DNA of 64,000 bases from Vicinamibacterales bacterium (GTDB lineage: Bacteria > Acidobacteriota > Vicinamibacteria > Vicinamibacterales > UBA8438). This document shows, in pieces, positions 1 through 8,753 of the stretch (position 1 is its first letter; each line of letters begins with the position of its first letter). Location: assembly GCA_958296065.1 (NCBI GenBank), contig CATQHX010000076.1, positions 53,845 through 117,844 of the forward strand. Reading direction: 5' to 3'. A program made the position numbers and the translations under genes. Below the pieces are notes generated by a model that worked only from the letters and a program-made list of their open reading frames with translations, searched no databases and was not told where the DNA came from.

Positions 1-710
1 TACCCCTGATGGACCCCGCCGAAGTCGAGGATGACGAGATCCCCCTCGCTCAGCCTCCGTTCCGTCGGATGGGCATGCGGCAAGGCACCATTGGGACCGG
101 AAGCGACAATGGCATCGAAGGCCTGCCGCTCGAAACCCGCCTCTTCGATCAGCCGCTCTATGTCCTTCGCAACCTCGATCTCGCTGCAACCGCGCCGCGC
201 ACGGCCGCAGGCGGGCACGATGACGGCGGCGAGCATCTCACCGGCCTCTCGCAACACCTGCGTCTCATGCCGGTCCTTGATCACGCGTGCGCGCTCGACG
301 AGCTCGACGGCCGGCGTCAAATCCGCTGCCAAGGCCCGCTGCAGCCAAGTCCACCGTCGCACGCTGAGATGGTCGGCCTCGATCGCGACCCGCCCCGCCG
401 GCCGGCGCCGCAGAAGGTCGCACAGGGCCTCGTCGTAGGTGCTCTCCACCCGGACCACTTCCAGTTCCGGCGGCGCGACCCCGTCCCGCAAGAGGCGATC
501 GACAGCCTCGACGTACCGGAAGTCGATGACGAGTTGCAGAGCCGGGGGATCGCGTGCGACGACCGCGACCCCGGCGCTCGCACGCAGATTCAACAAATAG
601 AAGAGGTGCGGAAGTGCCGTGACGACCAACGCATCCAGACCACGATCTCCCAGCTCCCGCCGGAGCGCCGACGTTCGAGCGGCCAGCCGTTCCCGCGGTG
701 CGAAACGCAT
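1..710 (-). CDS. Xaa-Pro peptidase, M24 family (3' end outside window)
   Basis: Predicted metallopeptidase of the aminopeptidase P / prolidase group, which removes residues next to proline. The visible 236 residues are the creatinase-like N-terminal domain followed by the start of the pita-bread catalytic domain. The motif LSEGDLVILDFGG near residues 220-232 carries the first metal-binding Asp (about residue 229), preceded by PHAHPT. The remaining metal ligands lie beyond the left edge. The ATG at 710 is chosen because the same frame has a TGA at 719-717, which is also the stop of the upstream lipoprotein gene; the two are separated by only 6 nt and are probably co-transcribed. PepP and PepQ subtypes cannot be separated from this fragment. 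Confidence 0.88.
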   Translation of the reverse strand, partial: MRFAPRERLAARTSALRRELGDRGLDALVVTALPHLFYLLNLRASAGVAVVARDPPALQLVIDFRYVEAVDRLLRDGVAPPELEVVRVESTYDEALCDLLRRRPAGRVAIEADHLSVRRWTWLQRALAADLTPAVELVERARVIKDRHETQVLREAGEMLAAVIVPACGRARRGCSEIEVAKDIERLIEEAGFERQAFDAIVASGPNGALPHAHPTERRLSEGDLVILDFGGVHQG

Positions 711-716
711 GCCGGG

Positions 717-2051
717 TCATTCTACGACGACCCGAATGGTGGTCTGGCCGGTGCGATTCGCGCTGTCGACGACCGTAAGGCGAACGATGAACTCGCCCGG
801 CGCCGCATAGACATGGCTCGCAGTGGAACCATCGGCAGCCTCGCTGCCGTCGCCGAATTCCCAGCGATATTGCACAATTTCTCTCCCGGCGGGTGCCGTG
901 GATTCCTGTGCGCCGAAGACGACCCTCTGTCCCGCAGCCGGCACCGGTGGAGAGACGGTGACGACGGCGACCGGACGGGCATCGACGATATCGACGGTCG
1001 CAGAAGCCGAGCCGACGTTTCCCGCGTCGTCGGTCACGTTGAGGACGACGGTATACGTGTTGGCCGACCGGTACACGTGGCTCGCCGTGATACCGCTCCC
1101 CGTGCTTCCGTCCCCGAAGTTCCAGGCATGGGACACGATGCGCCGCCCCGCAGCCGCGGTCGACAGGCTCGCATCGAAGTACACTTCGGCGCCGGCGCTG
1201 GCCGGAATCGGGGAGACGGAAAACGAAGCGTCCGGGGGCCTTCCGGCCGCGATCGTCACAGTTCCCGTCGCTTCCGCCGAACGCTCGAACGAATCGGTCA
1301 CGGTCAATCGCACCAGATACGTGCCCGCGGTCGAATAGACATGTGCGAGCTGCTGCCCCGAAGCACGCCCTCCGTCACCGAAGTCCCATTGGTAGGCGGC
1401 CACCAGTCCCGACGGATCATGGGTGCACCCGGCCGTGGCCGGCGCTCCGACCGGGCAGTCGGCGGCGCTGAATCGCACCTGATCGAACACGCTCGGAGCC
1501 GGCGGTGTGACTTCGAAACCGGGCCGCACTGCGAACGGAGGGATAACCGCGCCGGCCGGCAGGAGACGAATCCGTACCCTGCGCTCGACCGCCCCCGAGA
1601 AATCGTCGGCCACCGGTGTGACCATCAGCGTGACGACGCGACCGAGATCCGCTTCCCCGGCCGCGTTCCGCGACGGCGCGGGGGCACGGTACGAGAACGC
1701 AGCGTTGCCGGCGGCATCGGTCACTACTGATCTGCGCGAGAGTCGCCCCAGATCGTGAGCAGTGGAGCCCTCCACGATCCGCGCCGTGAGCCGCAGGTCA
1801 GCGATGGGCTCTCCATCGGGACCTGTAGCGGTAACAGCGACGAGCGCCTCGGACAGGCCATCGGCGGGCAGCACGTCGGGGGTGGCGCTCAGTCGGATGG
1901 ACAGCGCGAGGGTGGACGGCCCGGCAAGCGTCCCCGGCCCCAGGCCATCCTGGAGACATCCGGACAGGCAGGCGGAAAGCGCAACACCCGCCGCCCAGCG
2001 GTACGCCGCGCCTGTGCCTCGGACGAACTCAGCGGAGCATCGATCCTGCAT
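717..2051 (-). CDS. Lipoprotein with Ig-like and three PKD domains
   Basis: Predicted surface or periplasmic lipoprotein of 444 aa. A type II signal sequence ends in the lipobox LSGC with Cys32. An invasin-like Ig domain follows (roughly residues 45-170), then three PKD repeats marked by WDFGDG, WNFGDG and WEFGDG, each followed by the usual HVY and TYxVxLxVxD strands. PKD domains mediate protein or carbohydrate contacts in exported proteins; no enzymatic domain is visible. It starts 9 nt after the small lipoprotein gene downstream of pilQ, so it may be expressed with the pilus operon. A role in pilus or surface adhesion is inferred from this position only. Confidence 0.85.
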   Translation of the reverse strand: MQDRCSAEFVRGTGAAYRWAAGVALSACLSGCLQDGLGPGTLAGPSTLALSIRLSATPDVLPADGLSEALVAVTATGPDGEPIADLRLTARIVEGSTAHDLGRLSRRSVVTDAAGNAAFSYRAPAPSRNAAGEADLGRVVTLMVTPVADDFSGAVERRVRIRLLPAGAVIPPFAVRPGFEVTPPAPSVFDQVRFSAADCPVGAPATAGCTHDPSGLVAAYQWDFGDGGRASGQQLAHVYSTAGTYLVRLTVTDSFERSAEATGTVTIAAGRPPDASFSVSPIPASAGAEVYFDASLSTAAAGRRIVSHAWNFGDGSTGSGITASHVYRSANTYTVVLNVTDDAGNVGSASATVDIVDARPVAVVTVSPPVPAAGQRVVFGAQESTAPAGREIVQYRWEFGDGSEAADGSTASHVYAAPGEFIVRLTVVDSANRTGQTTIRVVVE

Positions 2052-2060
2052 TGCCTCGAT

Positions 2061-2714
2061 TCATTCCATCGGTCCCGAGTCGGACCAGTCGGCAAACCCC
2101 ACCGTGATCGCGCCAGCAGCCTCGATCCGGACGCCGGCGTGGTCGCGTCCGTAGAAGGTGATGTGGGCCAACGTGTTGATGACGACGTCTCCACCTCCAT
2201 CCCGGAGCCTGACGAGCGGAGGCTCGAGCTTTGCGGAGGCACGCACGAGGACGAAGTCGCCGGTCTCGCCGTCGAAGGAGACCGCCAGGCTCAGCGCGCC
2301 GTCCCACGGGTGCGGCACGTCGATGCCCGGCGTGTTGCGCCCGTCGGTGCGCGCGTATCGCACGCGGTAGCGGTCTATGGTTGCGAAGACAGCCCCGGTG
2401 GGAGCGGCCGGGCTCACCGTCGCGGATGAGTCCCTTGCGACCAACCGCAGCGTCACCTGCACCGTATCCTGGTCCACTGTCCCGTCCGTCAGGACGTCGG
2501 ACTCCACGAACATGCGGCGTGCGTCCCCGGTCGCACCAGCCGGCGGCGCTTCGATCCTCTCGACCACCAGCTCGACGGTCGAGCGTGACGAGGTCGGGTT
2601 GGCGGCGCACGCGGCCATCGCCAAGGCGACGGCGAGGCACGCAACCGGGGCGTGGCGACTCACCTTCCCTTTCCGGACCCGCTCCTCCGCCCTGTGCACA
2701 CGGTTCCGCTGCAT
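2061..2714 (-). CDS. Small uncharacterised lipoprotein downstream of pilQ
   Basis: I do not recognise a family. From the ATG at 2714 the product has 217 aa, with a signal sequence ending in AMAAC, a lipobox-like motif. A shorter start at the GTG at 2663 (VSRHAPVAC) gives a more typical lipoprotein signal peptide of about 18 residues and may be the true one. The rest is a beta-rich soluble domain without Cys or clear catalytic motifs. It lies between pilQ (34 nt upstream) and the PKD lipoprotein (9 nt downstream), all on one strand, which suggests an accessory role at the pilus or outer membrane. Confidence 0.7.
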   Translation of the reverse strand: MQRNRVHRAEERVRKGKVSRHAPVACLAVALAMAACAANPTSSRSTVELVVERIEAPPAGATGDARRMFVESDVLTDGTVDQDTVQVTLRLVARDSSATVSPAAPTGAVFATIDRYRVRYARTDGRNTPGIDVPHPWDGALSLAVSFDGETGDFVLVRASAKLEPPLVRLRDGGGDVVINTLAHITFYGRDHAGVRIEAAGAITVGFADWSDSGPME

Positions 2715-2748
2715 TCGCTACCCAGCCCCTCGCTGTGCGATCGCCCCG

Positions 2749-4188
2749 TCAACGCACGATGCGGGGCGTGAGAAAGATCAGGAGCTCATCGGTTCGGCGC
2801 CGCTCGGCCCGGTTCCGGAAGAACCAGCCCAGAATCGGAACCCGGTGAATTCCCGGCACGCGGCGATTCGCCCGTGTCCGGGCGCTCTCGTAAATGCCTC
2901 CGAGGACCGTCGTCGCGCCATCCGCGACCTGTACGGTCGTGCTGGCGCTCTGGGTGACGATCGGCGGCACGCCGTTTACCTCGCGCGCAAAGTCGGCGAA
3001 GTCGTTGCCTATCTCGATGCGCATGATCACGGTGTCTCCGGTGGTGACTTGCGGCGTCACGGCAAGACGCAACGCGGCATCGCGAAAGGTCACCGTCACC
3101 GTGTTGTTTGCCACGGTCTGGATCGGAATCTGATCGCCCTGGGTAATGATGGCCTGCACGTTGTTCTGGGTCGTGATCCGCGGATTCGACAGAATCCTCA
3201 CCTGCCCGTCGCTCTCCGCGGCGGAGAGCACGACGTCCAGATTCAAGGAGCCGTCTATCGCGCCGAGGGCCAACCCGAGCGCGGCGGTCGGCGATGCCGC
3301 GCCGAGGTCGACCGCGGTTCCGCTGTTTTCCGTCTCCACCGCCCGCGGATCGGCGCTCGTCGTCGCGGGCCCCTGCACGGCTCCCGCACGGCCGCTGATT
3401 CCGCCGCGATTCGGGAAGGCCAGAGCGGTGGTGTTGCCGATCTCCGGCGCAACTCTCCCGGCAATCCCCCATCGCACGCCAAGCTCGCGCAGATAGTCCT
3501 GGCTCGCCTGCACGATCCGCGCCTGAATCTGCACCTGCGGTTCCGGGCGATCCAGCTCATCGATCAATGCCTGCGCGGGCCCGACACGTTCCTGCAAGTC
3601 GGCGATTATGAGCGTGTTCGTGCGGTTGTCGATCTGTACTTGCCCACGCGGCGACAGCACGGTCCGCGTAACGAGATCCCCCAGATCCGCAGCACGCGCG
3701 TATCCCAGGGTGCGAGTCACGACCACCAGCTCCCCTGCCAGCGCCTGCTGCTCCTCACGCACGCGCCGTTCCTCGCGCTCCGCGGCCAGCGTAGACAGTG
3801 GCGCGATACGCACGACGGTCCCGTCGACCTCGTACCCCAGCCCATTCGCGCGCAGGATGACGGCCAAGGCCTGATCCCAGGGAATGTCGACCAGAGCTAC
3901 GTCGACGGTGCCCGCCACTTGCGGATCGATCACGAGATTGAAGCCACTGATCTCGGCGAAGGTCCGAAGTACCGACCGGAGCTCCGCGTTCTGGAACTCC
4001 ATGGAGACCGGTTCACCCACGTAGCCCCCGGAGGGATCGATCGCCGGCTCCGGAGACGCCTGCGCGCGCACCGTACCAACCGGGAAAAGTCCCCGGTGCC
4101 CCTCCATCGGCACCTGACTTCCACCGATCGCCAGCAACACCAACAGGCGAGACACGAGCCGCGGCCGAAACGCACAGATCCTGCTCAT
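2749..4188 (-). CDS. pilQ: Type IV pilus secretin PilQ
   Basis: Outer-membrane secretin that forms the exit pore for the type IV pilus. After a signal peptide (ending near AQA, residue 44) there is an STN/N0-like domain (about residues 60-130, MEFQNAELRSVLRTFAEISG), an N1-type domain and the C-terminal secretin domain with VPILGWFFR and a terminal LTPRIVR. At 479 aa it is shorter than proteobacterial PilQ and lacks AMIN domains. The ATG at 4188 overlaps the pilP TGA as ATGA and has an AGAGGA ribosome site just upstream. It is the last of five overlapping pilMNOPQ genes. Confidence 0.93.
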   Translation of the reverse strand: MSRICAFRPRLVSRLLVLLAIGGSQVPMEGHRGLFPVGTVRAQASPEPAIDPSGGYVGEPVSMEFQNAELRSVLRTFAEISGFNLVIDPQVAGTVDVALVDIPWDQALAVILRANGLGYEVDGTVVRIAPLSTLAAEREERRVREEQQALAGELVVVTRTLGYARAADLGDLVTRTVLSPRGQVQIDNRTNTLIIADLQERVGPAQALIDELDRPEPQVQIQARIVQASQDYLRELGVRWGIAGRVAPEIGNTTALAFPNRGGISGRAGAVQGPATTSADPRAVETENSGTAVDLGAASPTAALGLALGAIDGSLNLDVVLSAAESDGQVRILSNPRITTQNNVQAIITQGDQIPIQTVANNTVTVTFRDAALRLAVTPQVTTGDTVIMRIEIGNDFADFAREVNGVPPIVTQSASTTVQVADGATTVLGGIYESARTRANRRVPGIHRVPILGWFFRNRAERRRTDELLIFLTPRIVR

Positions 4189-4592
4189 CGGTCCTCTGTC
4201 AGCGCCGCGCTCAGCGACAGGTGCACGATGCGCCGGGTGGCGGCCAGCGGGCCGCCTCGTTCACGCCGCACGATCACCACACCGTCGGCGGTCACCGACC
4301 GCACCGATCCGTCGAACAGCCTCTCGCCGCCCCGCAACAGGTGACTCCTGCCGTTGCCGGACTCCAGGACCGCGACATAGCTGCCCCCGATACGCACAAG
4401 GCCCTGCAGGGTCAGCGCGTCGACGTCGATGCCAGCGAGGCCGCGAGGCCGCACCGTATGCTCCGGCGCGCCGTCTTGTCGCAAGGGACTCACGAAGGGG
4501 TCACGTTGCCCCTCGTCCTGCCCGACCGCCGGTCGTGAGTGACCCGCCAGCGCTCCAGCCAGTAGCAACGCAGTTGTCGCCGTACGCCTCAT
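4185..4592 (-). CDS. pilP: Type IV pilus assembly protein PilP
   Basis: Small periplasmic protein (135 aa) that links PilN-PilO to the PilQ secretin. An N-terminal signal segment (ALLLAGALAGHSRPAVG) precedes the family signature RDPFVSPL and a compact beta domain (LTLQGLVRIGGSYVAVL, about residues 60-77). There is no lipobox Cys, unlike many proteobacterial PilP lipoproteins, so it may be periplasmic or anchored by an uncleaved signal. The gene sits between pilO (18 nt) and pilQ (4-bp overlap). Sequence divergence is high and the call leans on the operon position. Confidence 0.85.
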   Translation of the reverse strand: MRRTATTALLLAGALAGHSRPAVGQDEGQRDPFVSPLRQDGAPEHTVRPRGLAGIDVDALTLQGLVRIGGSYVAVLESGNGRSHLLRGGERLFDGSVRSVTADGVVIVRRERGGPLAATRRIVHLSLSAALTEDR

Positions 4593-4610
4593 CGACTCAG
4601 CCTCTCCGCC

Positions 4611-5192
4611 TCATCCGCTTGCACCCTCATCCAGGTCCGACGTGCGCAGCACATAGGTCGTCGCCGTGCATGTCACCGAGATCGTCGCCGCGCGGGTCGC
4701 GGGGACGAGAGCGCGGATCGACATCTCGCTGACCGTGACGACCCTCCGCAACCGGCTCACCTCGTCCAGAAACGTAGTGAGACCGCGAAATTCACCGGTC
4801 AGCTCCAACCGAACCGGCCACTCGTCGAAGTACTCCCGCGGTCGCACCGCGGACAGGGTGAAGGCATCCATCGTCAGACCCGATCGGGACGCGAGCTCTT
4901 GCAGACTCCGCAGGAGGGCCGAAGCTTCGCGCGGCTCCGGCAGGGTTCGACCCAGCACCTCGCGACGACGTCGCAGCCGCTCGATCTCGGCCTCCAGGCC
5001 CGGCAACCGGCCGGCCTCGCGCCGGGCACGAACGACCTCGGCGCGACTCTGCCCCAGCTCCACCCGGCGCATCGCCAGCAGGTCGCGCTGCGGCCCCATC
5101 CACAGGATGCGAAGGGCCGGCACTGCCGCCAGCGACGCCAGAACGCCCGCGACCAACAGGCGCTTCCCGGTTTCTTCCGACAGCCCGGCCAT
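4611..5192 (-). CDS. pilO: Type IV pilus inner-membrane protein PilO
   Basis: Bitopic inner-membrane component of the pilus alignment complex; it pairs with PilN. The 193-aa product starts MAGLSEETGK, has one membrane segment (LLVAGVLASLAAVPALRIL), a coiled-coil region rich in Arg and Glu (about residues 45-85) and a ferredoxin-like periplasmic domain containing LELTGEFRGLTTFLDEVSRL. The start at 5192 overlaps the pilN stop by one base (TGATG), typical of translational coupling. An open frame extends further upstream to 5264 but would overlap pilN by 73 bp and adds no recognisable sequence. Confidence 0.9.
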   Translation of the reverse strand: MAGLSEETGKRLLVAGVLASLAAVPALRILWMGPQRDLLAMRRVELGQSRAEVVRARREAGRLPGLEAEIERLRRRREVLGRTLPEPREASALLRSLQELASRSGLTMDAFTLSAVRPREYFDEWPVRLELTGEFRGLTTFLDEVSRLRRVVTVSEMSIRALVPATRAATISVTCTATTYVLRTSDLDEGASG

Positions 5193-5767
5193 CACGGCCG
5201 CGCCCCCGGCGCCGGCAACGACACCCGCAACTCGAAGCTGACGATGTCCCGACCATCGAACCACTCGCCGCGCTGCGAATCGACGAGCTCGACCAGCAAG
5301 TCGAGTGCATCGGCAGCCTCCAGCGCCGCGACATACCCTGAAACACCTTCGAGAGTCGCCGCGTGGCCAAGCACCAGAACGCCCGCGCCGTCCTCTCGCA
5401 CCTCGCTGAACCAGAGGTCGTCCGGAAGCACACCGCTCAGGCGGTCCAGCATTCGCGCCGCTGTCTTCCGCCGGACGTGAAGGTCTTCGATGAGGTCTAC
5501 CAGTCCCTGGAGATCAGCCTGCAGCGCCTCCGCGGCGCGCACCTGGTCCACAGCCGGCGCCAGGCTCCGAAGGGTTGCGCCCGCGCCTGCCATTGCCGTC
5601 GCAACCTCCGCCCTCTCCGCTTCCAGCGCCCAGATCCACCACACCGTCAGGACCAGCACGGCGGCCATGGCGGCGGTCCCGCCGACGACTGCGCTCCCGG
5701 CCGGCCAACCGGCGTTGCCGTGCGCGATACGGTCATCCTGCGAAGCGAGCAGGTTGATTCGGATCAT
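5192..5767 (-). CDS. pilN: Type IV pilus inner-membrane protein PilN
   Basis: Bitopic membrane partner of PilO. The N-terminus MIRINLLASQDD matches the conserved cytoplasmic INLLP-type motif that docks into the groove of PilM. It is followed by a membrane helix (about residues 26-48) and a periplasmic coiled coil plus ferredoxin-like domain. Length (191 aa) is normal. The ATG at 5767 overlaps the pilM TGA as ATGA. Confidence 0.93.
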   Translation of the reverse strand: MIRINLLASQDDRIAHGNAGWPAGSAVVGGTAAMAAVLVLTVWWIWALEAERAEVATAMAGAGATLRSLAPAVDQVRAAEALQADLQGLVDLIEDLHVRRKTAARMLDRLSGVLPDDLWFSEVREDGAGVLVLGHAATLEGVSGYVAALEAADALDLLVELVDSQRGEWFDGRDIVSFELRVSLPAPGARP

Positions 5768-6837
5768 CGGTCCCCCACCTGGCGGAGCGCGAGACCGGCG
5801 GCCACCCCTGCCGCCGCCGCCACGTCCGCCAACTCCCCACCCGCGGCGCTCACAACGTCCATGGTCATCGCCCGGAAGGGATCGAATCGTTCGACCGATG
5901 CGTCGAAGCGCTCCTCGATTGCCGCGGCGAATTCCCGTCCCCGCGAGGCACCGCCACTGAGCACGATGCGATCGAGGCGGGCGGAGGCCGGCTTCGCTGC
6001 GAAGAAATCGAAGGTCTTCTCGACCTCCAGCAACAGCCTCTCGGTGACCTCCCGCACCGCAGGTTCGGGGGTGTCCGCGTCCTGGCCGCGACCACCGCCC
6101 TTCTTGAGCTTCTCGGCCTCCCCGAACGTGAGCGAGTGCGCCGCCCGTAGCGCGTCGGTATACGCGTTGCCTCCGGCTGCTATGTCCCGGGTGAATACCG
6201 AGCGCCCCCCGAGAACGATGTTGACGTTGATCGTGCTTGCTCCCGCATTGAGCAGAGCCAGGGAACCACCACCGTCCAAGCCGCCATACGTCGCGTACGC
6301 GTTCTGCAGGGCGAATGCGGCTACGTCCACGACGATCGGCACGCAGCCGGCCTGAGCGACCACGGCCGCGTAGTCCGCGATAGTGCTCTTCTTCGCCGCT
6401 GCCAGCAGAACGACGATGGTGGGACCCTCGGAATCCGCCCCGCGTCCGACCACCTGGTAATCCAGGTTGACGTCACGCAGCTCGAACGGGATGTGCCCCT
6501 CCGCTTCCCAGGCGATCGAGCCGGCGAGCTCGGCCGGGCTCATGCGCGGCATCGAGATTTCCCTGGCGACCACAGCACTGCCCGGCAAGCACAGCGCCAC
6601 ATCACGGCCGCGAATGCCGGCTGCTTCCAGGACGTTGCGGATCGCGTCCGTCACCACGGGACCATTGACGATCGCACCCTTGGCGAGACTCTCCGACGGC
6701 ATCGGCTGCACGCCGGCCCTGGCCACCAGCCCGCCGGTCGCCGAGCGTGTCACCTCCACTGCCTTGACACTGCTGGAACCAATGTCCAGGCCGACGAGCG
6801 ACGCCGGTCGCGGCAGGAAACGGGAGAGGATGCCCAT
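5764..6837 (-). CDS. pilM: Type IV pilus ATPase-like protein PilM
   Basis: Actin-like cytoplasmic protein that binds the PilN N-terminus and nucleates the pilus alignment complex. The 357-aa product starts MGILSRFLPR; residues 16-25 (GLDIGSSSVK) form the phosphate-1 nucleotide loop, and a second glycine-rich loop is at IVLSGGASRG. The frame stays open upstream to 7050, but that extension crosses the divergent rplM promoter and shows no conserved sequence, so the ATG at 6837 is preferred. It is the first gene of pilMNOPQ. Confidence 0.93.
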   Translation of the reverse strand: MGILSRFLPRPASLVGLDIGSSSVKAVEVTRSATGGLVARAGVQPMPSESLAKGAIVNGPVVTDAIRNVLEAAGIRGRDVALCLPGSAVVAREISMPRMSPAELAGSIAWEAEGHIPFELRDVNLDYQVVGRGADSEGPTIVVLLAAAKKSTIADYAAVVAQAGCVPIVVDVAAFALQNAYATYGGLDGGGSLALLNAGASTINVNIVLGGRSVFTRDIAAGGNAYTDALRAAHSLTFGEAEKLKKGGGRGQDADTPEPAVREVTERLLLEVEKTFDFFAAKPASARLDRIVLSGGASRGREFAAAIEERFDASVERFDPFRAMTMDVVSAAGGELADVAAAAGVAAGLALRQVGDR

Positions 6838-6979
6838 CCGAGAGACCACGGACACCCCTAAAGCAAGCACCATGCCGTTTTCCGCGCCCAGTCTCGCGAA
6901 GCGCCGGGACTGCATGGTCTCCACCCTGCCAGAGGTCCGGGCGCCGCTTCGCCGCTCCGCTGATCGCAGGGGTGCCGCC

Positions 6980-7009
6980 TTGACACAAGACGCCCCGGGT
7001 TTGTAAGAT
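6980..7009 (+). promoter_or_regulatory. Sigma-70-type promoter for rplM-rpsI
   Basis: TTGACA (6980-6985) and TAAGAT (7004-7009) are separated by 18 bp. The predicted start near 7016 would give a leader of about 28 nt before the rplM GTG. The site lies in the divergent region between pilM and rplM. Confidence 0.75.
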
Positions 7010-7043
7010 TCAGGGCTGTACCAACAAGAACTGGTGTGAATAC

Positions 7044-7475
7044 GTGTCAACCTATGCTCCCAGCGGAAAACAGATCACGCGCGACTGGCGCGTAATCGAT
7101 GCCGACTCCCAAGTGCTCGGGCGAATCGCGACCATGGCGGCTCGTCTCCTGCAAGGAAAGCATCGCCCGCAGTACGCGCCCTATCTCGACACCGGCGACC
7201 ACGTCGTCATCGTCAACGCGGCGCGAGTCCGCATGACCGGGCGGAAGGAGACCCGCAAGTTGTACCGCGCCCACAGCGGCTACCTTGGGGGCCTGCGATC
7301 CGAGCGCGCCGGCACGGTGCGGCGCACCCATCCGGAGCGGCTCATAGAGTCCGCGGTCCGCGGGATGCTGCCGAAGACGAAGCTCGGCAAGGCCATGTAC
7401 CGCAAGTTGAAGGTGTACGCCGGACCCGAGCATCCCCATGCGGCCCAGAAGCCGACCACCTGCGAGGTATCGTGA
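7044..7475 (+). CDS. rplM: Large-subunit ribosomal protein uL13
   Basis: Ribosomal protein L13, an early 50S assembly protein. The 143-aa product contains the family signature (VIDADSQVLGRIATMAARLL near the N-terminus and a basic central KETRKLYRAHSGY block). It starts at a GTG placed about 28 nt after the predicted transcription start. It is translationally coupled to rpsI by a GTGA overlap, the conserved rplM-rpsI pair. Confidence 0.97.
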   Translation: MSTYAPSGKQITRDWRVIDADSQVLGRIATMAARLLQGKHRPQYAPYLDTGDHVVIVNAARVRMTGRKETRKLYRAHSGYLGGLRSERAGTVRRTHPERLIESAVRGMLPKTKLGKAMYRKLKVYAGPEHPHAAQKPTTCEVS

Positions 7476-7867
7476 GCGCAGAACCTGCCTTTTACGGAAC
7501 GGGACGACGCAAGACATCGACAGCACGCGTATTCCTGCGGCCCGGCACGGGGGCCTTCAGGGTCAACACGACGTCGCTCGAAGAGCGTTTCCCGACGGCG
7601 TCGCTTCGGACGCGAATTACCGAGCCGCTCGTGCTTACGGAGTCGACCGACAGGTACGACATCTTCGCGACGGCCGCCGGTGGCGGAGTCTCGGGCCAAG
7701 CCGGCGCGTTGCGCCTCGGAATCGCCCGCGCCCTGGTCGAAGCGTCTCCGGAGCTGCGGGCTTCACTCAAGAAGGCCGGGATGCTGACGCGCGACCCGCG
7801 CGGCAAGGAACGCAAGAAGTACGGACTGGCTGGCGCGCGCAAGCGATTCCAGTTCAGCAAGCGATAG
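7472..7867 (+). CDS. rpsI: Small-subunit ribosomal protein uS9
   Basis: Ribosomal protein S9; its C-terminal tail reaches the P-site tRNA. The 131-aa product has the N-terminal GTGRRKTSTARVFLRPGTG and the diagnostic C-terminus KKYGLAGARKRFQFSKR. The GTG start overlaps the rplM TGA by 4 bp. Confidence 0.97.
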   Translation: MSAEPAFYGTGRRKTSTARVFLRPGTGAFRVNTTSLEERFPTASLRTRITEPLVLTESTDRYDIFATAAGGGVSGQAGALRLGIARALVEASPELRASLKKAGMLTRDPRGKERKKYGLAGARKRFQFSKR

Positions 7868-7917
7868 AAACCCGGAGCGGCCCGCAACCGAGTCCCGCGC
7901 GCCGGTATGGAGGAAGC

Positions 7918-8685
7918 TTGACGCCGTTAAACATGCAAGAGCTATTGGAGGCCGGTGTCCATTTCGGCCACCAGACCAAGCGTTGGAATCCGAAGATGAA
8001 GCAGTACATCTTCGGCCAGCGCAACGGGATCTACCTGATCGACCTGAGCAAGACGGCCGAGTGCCTCCGGCAGGCGGAGGAATTCGTGATGCGCCTCGCC
8101 GCGGAAAACCGCACCATCCTTTTCGTCGGTACCAAGCGGCAGGCCCAGGATCTGATCGTCGAGGAAGCGCAGCGCTGCGGCATGTACTTCGTCAACGAGC
8201 GCTGGCTCGGCGGCCTCCTGACGAACTTCACCACCATTCAGCGAAGTCTCGACCGCCTGCGCGAGCTGGAATCGATGGCGGAAGATGGTCGTTACGAGAG
8301 CCTTTCGAAGAAGGAAGTGGCGCGGCTCGAGAAGGAAAAACGAAAGTTGCACCGCAACCTGGACGGCATCCGCCGGATGTCCAGGCTTCCGGACGCCGTG
8401 TTCGTGATCGACACCCGCCGCGAGAAGATCGCCGTCGACGAGGCCCGCAAGCTCAGAATCCCGGTCATCGGCCTCGTCGACACCAACTGCGATCCCGAGG
8501 ACGTCGACTACGTCATCCCGGGCAATGACGACGCGCTCCGAGCGATCCGGCTCTTCGTGACGCGGATCGCGGACGCCGTCCTCAGCGGACGGGGGCTCAA
8601 GGAGGCGGCGGAGAGAGCCGACGAGGCCCCGCAGGCCGCGTCTGCGTCCGCTACCGAGCCTGCGCCCGCGCCGGCATCCGTCTGA
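7918..8685 (+). CDS. rpsB: Small-subunit ribosomal protein uS2
   Basis: Ribosomal protein S2 (255 aa), with the MQELLEAGVHFGHQTKRWNP signature at the N-terminus and RWLGGLLTNF further in. The ribosome-binding site GGAGG at 7909-7913 lies 4 nt before a TTG at 7918 but 19 nt before the ATG at 7933, so the TTG start (MTPLNMQELL) is preferred. The C-terminal 35 residues are an Ala/Pro/Glu-rich tail. It is followed by tsf, as in most bacteria. Confidence 0.95.
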   Translation: MTPLNMQELLEAGVHFGHQTKRWNPKMKQYIFGQRNGIYLIDLSKTAECLRQAEEFVMRLAAENRTILFVGTKRQAQDLIVEEAQRCGMYFVNERWLGGLLTNFTTIQRSLDRLRELESMAEDGRYESLSKKEVARLEKEKRKLHRNLDGIRRMSRLPDAVFVIDTRREKIAVDEARKLRIPVIGLVDTNCDPEDVDYVIPGNDDALRAIRLFVTRIADAVLSGRGLKEAAERADEAPQAASASATEPAPAPASV

Positions 8686-8753
8686 CATTGAACAGTTTGC
8701 GGTCCGTCGTCCCGGCGGGCCCGGCCCTCCCTACAACTCAAGAGATCCGAGCG

